From NCBI GenBank assembly GCA_902488965.1, contig CABTYA010000069.1:1-5126 (forward strand): DNA of 5,126 bases, read 5' to 3'. This stretch comes from an uncultured Veillonellaceae bacterium (lineage in GTDB: Bacteria; Bacillota; Negativicutes; Veillonellales; Negativicoccaceae). Each line of letters opens with the position of its first letter. The first letter of the stretch is position 1. The notes under the pieces are model-generated. The model worked only from the letters and a program-made list of their open reading frames with translations. It did not search any database and was not told where the DNA came from. Below are positions 1 to 5,126 of this stretch, in pieces. The position numbers and the translations under genes were made by a program.

Positions 1-3000
1 CTCCATCGGTGTATTTGCCAATCGTGATGTCGTTCTTGTCTTTCTGGAAGATGACGCCTGCATGGTCGGCATCGCTGCCGCCGTAGAGGTTCGTCAGGCG
101 GCTGCCTTTCCAGCCGGCCCAATCTGTTGTCGTCAAATTCGCCGCATTATAGGCCGTATTCTTCCATTGCGCACCGTTTTGCAATGCTAACGTCACTGCA
201 CCGGCAGTATAATGTTGCGAATCATACTCGTCATAATCATCCGCCGCCGTGTTTGCCACGGTATACCCGACAAGGCCTTCCCATTCGGAATCCGTTCCCG
301 ACAGACCAAGATTGACTTGCGCTTCCTGGTTCAACTTTTTGTTGTACTCACCGCCGGTTGCAAAACTCGTCGCCCACACGTCTCCGTGTAACTTGACCGT
401 CTTGCCGGCGTCTTTTATCGCACCGTCGGCATAGTTAACATTAACAACCGCGGGTCCGTTCGGACTATACATGCCGCCGGCCTTGACCGCAATCGACGCA
501 CTGTTTTTGGCATCCTTGTTTACGGTAATTTCCGTATTCCCGCCGTTCAGGCTGATTTGACCGTCATTCGTCACGTGAATACCGTAGCTGATGTTGTCAT
601 TCTTCGTGCTGACTTTCGTATCGGCATTGATATCAATCACATTGCCCTTGGCGAAATTGAAAATCCCGTAGGCTTTAGTCGTGCTGCCGCTCTTGTGATT
701 GTTGACGACCACTTCCAGCTCTTTCCCGTTGATATGGACTTTCCCGTTGTCTCCGGTGGTATCAATCCCGACCAACATAGACTGTTCGCCGTCGGTGTGG
801 ATTGCTAACTTATGATCGGCGTGGTTGATGTTGACATCTTTATTTCTTGAGATGTACACACCTGCAATGTTCCCGCCGTACGGACTGATATCAATCGCAA
901 TCGTGCTGTCTTTGGTAAAGTCATAATTCAACTCATGTTTAACATGAGCGTCGGCATATTCCTGGTCCGTATCGCCGGTAATCGGTTTGTTGAATACAGT
1001 CTTTGTTTGTTCACTGGGTTCTTCTTTCTCTTTCGGAATGTACTGCCCTTGACCGTCGGCATCTTTCCACGTGATATCCTTCAGGAGTTTCGACGCGCTC
1101 TGCGCTGTCAGTCCTTCGGCAACTTCCACCTTGCCGGTGAGATTTTTCTCGCCGGTCGCATAGGCGGTATAAAACGCCTTGTTGGCCAATTTGTTCAAGG
1201 TATGATTGAGCAGTTCTTTGTCGACCTCGGACGCATCAGCCGACGTATTCAATCCGTCACCGTTGGTGCGCAGCGTAACCGCCGACGAGGGCGCGGCACT
1301 GCCGATGATCAAATTGCCGCCCTTGATGCTGAGGCCGTCATTTTCATACAGTACGGTTGTATGGCCGCTGTAATTGTCAATCGTCAGATCCTTGCTGTCC
1401 TTTTGGAAAATGACACCGGCTTGCGCCGCATCACTGCCGCCGGTCAATGTCGTTACCCGGCTCTTTTCCCCTGCGCCGACATCTTCATTGTCTTCCGCAT
1501 AGCGAGTATTGCGCTGATTGTTGAACCATGTCGCGCCGTTTTGCAACGTCAGGGACGCTTTCCCTCCGTTGTCTACAATCCCGTTCAAGTAGGACTGCGC
1601 ATCGGTCAGTGCCAAATTCACCGTACCGGTGGACAAGGTAAATACATCGCCTTCGAGCTGTACACGATGATTGCCCGGTGTCTTGCCGTCCGTACCGGTA
1701 TTGACATTGACCGTACCGAGATACGAGCCCACACTGTAGTAGCCGTATCCCGTACCGGACGGCACGACAATCCGACCGCCGCCAATGCTGACCTTGCTGT
1801 CTTGACCGCGCGTGGTAATCCCGTTGCCGTAAACGGCCAAATCGACGTTACCGTCGACGGTGATTTCACTTTGGTCGACGGTCGTCAATAAGCCGGCACT
1901 GTTGAACCGGGAATAGACGTTGTCAAGGTTCGCACCGATGCCCCAATCGGAGCCGTCGCTCTTGCGAATCGACAAATCGCCATGAATATTGATTTGCGAA
2001 GAGACGGTTGCCGCGTTGGATTTTTCGCCCCAACGGTCAAGCTTCTGCACCGCTACACCGTAGCCGCCGTAGCCGCCCACCATGGAAAGGTCCACATCGC
2101 CCGTAATCTCGATGCTGCTGCTCTTATCCGTCATCGCATCATTCCAAATGCCGCGAGTAATGGCGTTTCCATTGGTCGCATTCACCACCGTCTTGATATT
2201 CACCCGATCGGCTTTGATGGTCGCATTTTTCCCATTGGTGACGTAGATACCCACTGGGGAACCGAAATGACTGCGCGAGTCGATGCCGAGTACATGGCCG
2301 TCGGCCTCAATATCCGCATCTTCCCCATCACGCAGGAAAATCCCCGCAAATACGTTGGTATTCAGATCACCCAAATCGTTCTTCGTTTTGCGTGCGATCT
2401 GGATATCCTTGGTGAAACGATACAGTTGATAGTCATCCGTCACGCCATCATACGATGTATCTTCGTCCGTTGCCGTCAAGGTATCCTTATACCGTACCGC
2501 TCCGGCAGGCGGTTGTGCCTTGGCATTTTGGTACACATTGATTCCCTGCGGAGCCGTTTGCGCGAGCGTCGCCAAGGTACCGGTGATCTTGTCACCGCCG
2601 ATAATGCCCACAGAGTTAAACATTGTATGGTTTTCTTGCGTGGAAAAGCTTTTTGCTTCCCATCCGCGGGTGGGTTTGGTATCGCCGTCGGTATATACAA
2701 ACAAATAGCTGCCAATTTCCGCCCAAAGCCGTTTTGTATAGTAGTCGTAGTCTATCCGCCCGAACCAGCCGGCATTCGGCGAGGTATCGACGATTTTTTC
2801 CCAATCTTCCGGATCTTCCGCCGCCAAATTGGATACGGTCGTCTTCCACACCTGATAGCGATTGACCTTGCCGGCTTCCAAGCCGTAGGTCAGGACATAC
2901 GCCTGCCCGTCCGGAGTAATTTTACTGTGGTAAAAATCGGAATAATGGGTATCCAATTGCTCGGTCACATTGTCAGGAATCACCGCCTGATGGTGAAACG

Positions 3001-3916
3001 TCTCATATGCATTCGGATGGCCCAACCCTGCTTCCAGATTGCCCTTGACGATAAACATCCCGGATTCCGGATTGCGCTCGCCGCCGTAATGCTGCATGCC
3101 GCCGATGGCATTCGTGATATAGCTGTCGTTGTACTTATTGATGCGGAGGGAATCGACATTGCGGCCGATCGGTGCCGCCCCGCGGAATTTCAGCGTATTG
3201 TTCGGCATGACTTCATACTGCAGCATGAATCCGTCATAATACTTTGCCCATCCCAACTTGCTGTCATTGACATTGTATGCCACCAAGAGTTGGTTGCCTT
3301 CCATGTACAGTCCTTCCGCATGAAGGGTAACATTTTCAGGGTCATAGGCAAACGGTACACGGTTGTCACGCTGTGCCGTTTGTAAATCTTGGAACACACG
3401 CTCGGTTGTCAAGGTCAGGTTTTCATTTTCTTCGATTTGATTGCCGTTGACGGTTGCCCCGGCAACAACGCCATTGTCATAGTCGGCCATAAAGACATGC
3501 GTCCCGTTCGACGCCGCTCCGTGGGGATTGGCGGCCGCTTTGACGATGCCCTGCGCCACGATTTCCGGCGGATTACTGTCCGGATTGAGAATCATCAGCG
3601 GCTTAAGATCGGTCGTACTGTAATTGTATTGACGCAACAACATCAGGCTTTGCCCGTTGATGGTCACGCCCGGGTACAAGGCCGGGTCGCGGTTCAGATC
3701 TTTCATCAAGCCCGCTGTCGGCGCCGCATCCACATGTGTCGTCACCCGCGAACCCGTCACGGCGCCCAGCTGGCTGGTTGCATAATCGGACAGTACCGTC
3801 AACGCCAAAATCGCCGCCTGCGCGGTCGGCACCGCGCCCAGCGACGCTCCCAGCACGGTCGCGAGCAACGCCGCCCGCCATTTCTTTGAACGTAGTTTCC
3901 CTGTGTGCTTAGTCAT
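1..3916 (-). CDS. Large secreted surface protein, probable autotransporter passenger (3' end beyond window)
   Basis: A single uninterrupted frame gives 1305 residues from an ATG with an ideal ribosome binding site and runs off the window edge. Residues 1-34 form a signal peptide (basic start, hydrophobic A15-V29, A32-Q33-A34 cleavage motif), so the protein is exported by Sec. Residues 35 to about 440 are non-repetitive and rich in short strands and aromatic turns, suggestive of a beta-propeller (for example N130-P-H-G133 and VFMADYD at 141-147). From about 499 onward the sequence is Gly/Asn/Asp-rich with alternating hydrophobics, typical of beta-helix passengers, and contains two diverged copies of a long module joined by a partly helical linker. 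There is no cysteine in the visible part, as is common for proteins crossing the outer membrane. A C-terminal translocator barrel is expected but not visible. The gene follows a TonB receptor gene after 10 nt, apparently in one operon. The role is unknown: adhesin or ligand-binding partner of the receptor are both possible. The reading frame is certain; the autotransporter class is inferred. Confidence 0.9.
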   Translation of the reverse strand, partial: MTKHTGKLRSKKWRAALLATVLGASLGAVPTAQAAILALTVLSDYATSQLGAVTGSRVTTHVDAAPTAGLMKDLNRDPALYPGVTINGQSLMLLRQYNYSTTDLKPLMILNPDSNPPEIVAQGIVKAAANPHGAASNGTHVFMADYDNGVVAGATVNGNQIEENENLTLTTERVFQDLQTAQRDNRVPFAYDPENVTLHAEGLYMEGNQLLVAYNVNDSKLGWAKYYDGFMLQYEVMPNNTLKFRGAAPIGRNVDSLRINKYNDSYITNAIGGMQHYGGERNPESGMFIVKGNLEAGLGHPNAYETFHHQAVIPDNVTEQLDTHYSDFYHSKITPDGQAYVLTYGLEAGKVNRYQVWKTTVSNLAAEDPEDWEKIVDTSPNAGWFGRIDYDYYTKRLWAEIGSYLFVYTDGDTKPTRGWEAKSFSTQENHTMFNSVGIIGGDKITGTLATLAQTAPQGINVYQNAKAQPPAGAVRYKDTLTATDEDTSYDGVTDDYQLYRFTKDIQIARKTKNDLGDLNTNVFAGIFLRDGEDADIEADGHVLGIDSRSHFGSPVGIYVTNGKNATIKADRVNIKTVVNATNGNAITRGIWNDAMTDKSSSIEITGDVDLSMVGGYGGYGVAVQKLDRWGEKSNAATVSSQINIHGDLSIRKSDGSDWGIGANLDNVYSRFNSAGLLTTVDQSEITVDGNVDLAVYGNGITTRGQDSKVSIGGGRIVVPSGTGYGYYSVGSYLGTVNVNTGTDGKTPGNHRVQLEGDVFTLSTGTVNLALTDAQSYLNGIVDNGGKASLTLQNGATWFNNQRNTRYAEDNEDVGAGEKSRVTTLTGGSDAAQAGVIFQKDSKDLTIDNYSGHTTVLYENDGLSIKGGNLIIGSAAPSSAVTLRTNGDGLNTSADASEVDKELLNHTLNKLANKAFYTAYATGEKNLTGKVEVAEGLTAQSASKLLKDITWKDADGQGQYIPKEKEEPSEQTKTVFNKPITGDTDQEYADAHVKHELNYDFTKDSTIAIDISPYGGNIAGVYISRNKDVNINHADHKLAIHTDGEQSMLVGIDTTGDNGKVHINGKELEVVVNNHKSGSTTKAYGIFNFAKGNVIDINADTKVSTKNDNISYGIHVTNDGQISLNGGNTEITVNKDAKNSASIAVKAGGMYSPNGPAVVNVNYADGAIKDAGKTVKLHGDVWATSFATGGEYNKKLNQEAQVNLGLSGTDSEWEGLVGYTVANTAADDYDEYDSQHYTAGAVTLALQNGAQWKNTAYNAANLTTTDWAGWKGSRLTNLYGGSDADHAGVIFQKDKNDITIGKYTDG
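2..925 (-). repeat. Beta-helix-like passenger module, copy 2 (protein-level repeat)
   Basis: Residues 998-1305 repeat the order of copy 1: YDFTKDSTIAID (998-1009), AGVYISR, VGIDTTGDNG, SLNGG, VNVN, LHGDV (1176-1180), LALQNGAQW (1243-1251) and GGSDADHAGVIFQKD (1279-1293), reaching IGKYTDG at the window edge. The two QNGAxW tryptophans (797 and 1251) are exactly 454 residues apart, and the segment from W to the end of the FQKD motif aligns almost without gaps. The linker that follows copy 1 (HTTVLYENDG onward) should follow here too, but lies outside the window. Confidence 0.8.
926..1363 (-). other. Inter-module linker with predicted helical segment
   Basis: Residues 852-997 join the two modules. 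After a strand-rich stretch (TTVLYENDG, GGNLIIGSAA, VTLRTNGDG), the sequence turns helix-like at D899-Y919 (KELLNHTLNKLANKAFYTAY). It continues with TGEKNLTGKVEVAEGLTAQS (921-940) and DGQGQY (954-959), and ends in a charged stretch KEKEEPSE (962-969). The LNKLANKAFY...GEKNLTGKVEVAEGLT pattern resembles, from memory, a recurring segment of Negativicutes autotransporter passengers; this needs a database search. It may mark a module boundary or a folding stop along the helix. Confidence 0.6.
1364..2422 (-). repeat. Beta-helix-like passenger module, copy 1 (protein-level repeat)
   Basis: Residues 499-851 form the first copy of a long module. Landmarks in order are YRFTKDIQIA (499-508), AGIFLR, VGIYVTNG, SIGGG (710-714), VNVN (736-739), LEGDV (754-758), LTLQNGATW (789-797) and GGSDAAQAGVIFQKD (826-840), ending at IDNYSG (846-851). 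The same landmarks in the same order recur in copy 2. FTKD to the ATW tryptophan is 296 residues here against 251 in copy 2, so this copy is about 45 residues longer, probably by one or more extra coils. Divergence is high, so it reads as an old duplication rather than a recent one. Confidence 0.8.
2597..3814 (-). other. N-terminal non-repetitive domain, possible beta-propeller
   Basis: Residues 35 to about 440 differ in style from the rest of the protein: more aromatic residues, more varied composition and no long-period repeat. Repeated strand-turn-strand patterns resemble propeller blades: NPHG...VFMADYDNG (130-149), HAEGLYMEGNQLLVAYNVN (199-217), a stretch with YQVWKTTV followed by DWEKIVDTS (ending at S379), and RIDYDYYTKRLWAEIG...LFVYTDGD (387-412). 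The domain boundaries are approximate and the fold is inferred from pattern alone. It could bind a ligand or a partner, or act in adhesion; the sequence does not say which. Confidence 0.5.
3815..3916 (-). other. Signal peptide of the large surface protein
   Basis: Residues 1-34 have a long basic n-region (K3, K7, R9, K11, K12, R14), a hydrophobic core from A15 to about V29, then P30 and the A32-Q33-A34 motif before A35, a standard signal peptidase I site. No lipobox cysteine is present, so it is not a lipoprotein. There is no twin-arginine motif, so Sec export is expected. The n-region is somewhat long, as often seen in autotransporters, but lacks the conserved extended signal peptide region of proteobacterial ones. 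Confidence 0.9.
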
Positions 3917-3920
3917 ACTC

Positions 3921-3928
3921 TCCTCCTT
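3921..3928 (-). promoter_or_regulatory. Ribosome binding site of the large surface-protein gene
   Basis: On the minus strand the sequence TTAAGGAGGAGAGTATG places an AAGGAGGA Shine-Dalgarno four bases before the spacing-A of the start region, i.e. 4 nt ahead of the ATG at 3916-3914. It is nearly a perfect anti-16S match, which fixes the start codon. It overlaps the TAA stop codon (3929-3927) of the upstream receptor gene, so ribosomes ending the receptor are positioned to re-initiate here. This suggests translational coupling. Confidence 0.93.
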
Positions 3929-5126
3929 AAAACTCATAACGAATCGACCCGTAATAGGTGCGCCCTTGTGTCACATAGTCCGGATTGATATAACCGGACG
4001 GTGTCGCCGCGATTTCCGACCACATCTTCAGTTTCGGGCCTTTATCAAACACATCGTTGCAGCCCAAGGTAATCTGCCAATGATCTTTCGGTTTCCACTT
4101 CAGACCCACATTTACCGTCGTCAGTGCGGGCACCGGCGCCCCCGCCCAGTACGAATACTCGCCGCCCCGTTTGTCTTGGGAATAACTGGTGAAGTACTCG
4201 TCCGTATAATGCATCTCGCCGAATACGCTGAAACGGTCACTGGCCGTCCAATCCAGTCGCAAGTTTCCTTCCAGCTCCGGCTGGTACGTCGCCCAAATGT
4301 CGTGATAGTCGTAGCCGAGCTCGGTCACCCGCTGCTGGGCATGCGTCTTTGTCCGAGTGAACTGCGCCTGCAAACTCAATTTGCCCCACGTCCAGTTGGC
4401 CTGCAACTCAAACCCGTTCGCCTTGCCGCGATTGTCATTGTAGTAGGACCAAAAATCGAGCCCCGCACGGTACAGCATCAGCATCCGGTCGGAATTGCGC
4501 CAGAAGTAAGTCATCGTCACACTGCCGTTGTCTTGCGGTACCCACAATGCGCTGATGTCAAATTGCCGCCCGTATTCCGGTCGCGGGAATACCGAACCGA
4601 CAACGACGATATCGCCGTCCTTGCGTTTGATCGCCGGTGCGGGCAAGATGCCGGCGCCGTCGCCGGCGATTTCATACATATTCAGCAAACGGAAATAGGT
4701 GCCGCCCGTCGCCCGCAGTGTCAGTTTGTCATTGACTTCTTTCTTGATGCCGAGCTGCCAAGTTACCTTGTCGTCGGTTTGTGTGTCTTTTTCGTGAATC
4801 CAGTGGAAATGGACATAATCCAACCGTTTACCGTCACTGTAACCGATGATCTTGGAGCGGTTGTAGCGAAGTGCCGGCGTCAAAATCAATGTCCCTTCCT
4901 TGTCGAGCGTGATGCTGTCCTGCACCTGTACGTTCAGGATTTCCTGGTCGTATTTGTTCCGTGTCTGCGCGAGCGTGTCGCCGATGACACCGCTCATTGC
5001 TTCATGCATGAGCGACCCGTCGACATCCAATCGTTCGCGGGAATAGTTCGCCTGGAAATCGAGCATTTGGCGCTCGCTGAGGCGATAGCTGCCATCCACT
5101 TGTACATTGTATTTATTGGACTTGTA
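3927..5126 (-). CDS. TonB-dependent outer-membrane receptor, C-terminal beta-barrel part (5' end beyond window)
   Basis: This frame is open to the window edge and encodes the last 399 residues of a receptor that imports scarce ligands, such as iron chelates, haem or cobalamin, across the outer membrane using TonB energy. The signal peptide, TonB box and plug domain lie upstream of the window. The visible part has alternating strands of a 22-stranded barrel. Family-like stretches include GTYFRLLNMYE (142-152), PEYGRQFDISALW (about 183-195), NRGKANGFELQANW (232-245), NVGLKWKP (339-346) and DVFDKGPK (358-365). The end, GRTYYGSIRYEF (388-399), finishes on the C-terminal phenylalanine recognised by the Bam machinery. 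A GTG at 5099-5097 is not the start, because barrel-like sequence (YKSNKYNVQ) continues in frame upstream of it. The stop codon is overlapped by the Shine-Dalgarno of the next gene. The substrate cannot be assigned from the barrel alone. One cysteine (C356) sits in the penultimate strand region. The family call is firm. Confidence 0.95.
   Translation of the reverse strand, partial: YKSNKYNVQVDGSYRLSERQMLDFQANYSRERLDVDGSLMHEAMSGVIGDTLAQTRNKYDQEILNVQVQDSITLDKEGTLILTPALRYNRSKIIGYSDGKRLDYVHFHWIHEKDTQTDDKVTWQLGIKKEVNDKLTLRATGGTYFRLLNMYEIAGDGAGILPAPAIKRKDGDIVVVGSVFPRPEYGRQFDISALWVPQDNGSVTMTYFWRNSDRMLMLYRAGLDFWSYYNDNRGKANGFELQANWTWGKLSLQAQFTRTKTHAQQRVTELGYDYHDIWATYQPELEGNLRLDWTASDRFSVFGEMHYTDEYFTSYSQDKRGGEYSYWAGAPVPALTTVNVGLKWKPKDHWQITLGCNDVFDKGPKLKMWSEIAATPSGYINPDYVTQGRTYYGSIRYEF

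Noticed and set aside
935..1891. Plus-strand open frame of 318 codons
   Set aside because: It is antisense to both copies of the passenger repeat and to the linker, with an Arg/Ile/Val-rich translation and no recognisable family. It is a shadow frame.
1982..3385. Long plus-strand open frame of 467 codons
   Set aside because: It lies wholly antisense to the well-supported large surface-protein gene, which has a signal peptide, a strong ribosome binding site and internal repeats. Its translation shows no domain or clean start. It reflects the codon bias of the real gene.
3389..3889. Plus-strand open frame of 166 codons, and a 92-codon minus frame at 3603-3881
   Set aside because: Both overlap the signal peptide and N-terminal domain of the real gene in other frames. 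The translations are low-complexity Arg/Gly/Asp-rich and have no ribosome binding site support.
1..3916. Bacteriophage tail-fibre or S-layer protein instead of an autotransporter
   Set aside because: The signal peptide rules against a phage tail fibre. No SLH-domain sequence is seen in the visible part, and the Gly/Asn-rich beta-helix modules and lack of cysteine fit a passenger better. An S-layer or anchor domain beyond the window cannot be excluded entirely.
3917..3926. Terminator or promoter between the two genes
   Set aside because: The gap is 10 nt and is taken up by the ribosome binding site. There is no room for a hairpin with a T-run or for -35 and -10 elements.
5097..5099. GTG as a start codon of the receptor
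   Set aside because: The same frame stays open to the window edge with barrel-like residues upstream, and a 390-residue protein would lack the plug domain. The true start lies outside the window.

Overview
The window holds two genes, both on the minus strand and both cut by a window edge. Read in transcription order (right to left), they are the C-terminal barrel of a TonB-dependent outer-membrane receptor (5126 to 3927) and, after only 10 nt, the first 1305 residues of a very large secreted surface protein (3916 down to base 1). The surface protein looks like a type V autotransporter passenger. Together the two genes fill essentially the whole window, so no stretch over 300 bases lacks a gene. 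No RNA genes, mobile elements, CRISPR array, promoter or terminator were seen.

An outer membrane is certain from the TonB receptor. The strong purine-rich Shine-Dalgarno (AAGGAGGA), the roughly balanced base composition and the style of the passenger modules fit a diderm Firmicute of the class Negativicutes (the Dialister, Megasphaera, Veillonella and Selenomonas group). This taxonomic call is inferred from remembered protein style, not from a marker gene. A fusobacterium is less likely because the sequence is not AT-rich.

The large protein has a clear layout. A signal peptide (residues 1-34) is followed by a non-repetitive region of about 400 residues with strand and turn motifs like a beta-propeller. 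Next comes a beta-helix-like module (about 499-851), a partly helical linker (852-997), and a second diverged copy of the module (998 to the edge). No cysteine appears in the 1305 visible residues. The C-terminal translocator barrel expected of an autotransporter would lie beyond base 1 and cannot be confirmed here.

The ribosome binding site of the large gene overlaps the stop codon of the receptor gene, so the two are almost certainly co-transcribed and probably translationally coupled. The most interesting idea is that the propeller-bearing surface protein is a partner of the TonB receptor, for example a ligand-capturing or ligand-releasing component made with it. This is inference from gene order and needs comparative support. 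All long plus-strand reading frames are antisense shadows of these two genes.
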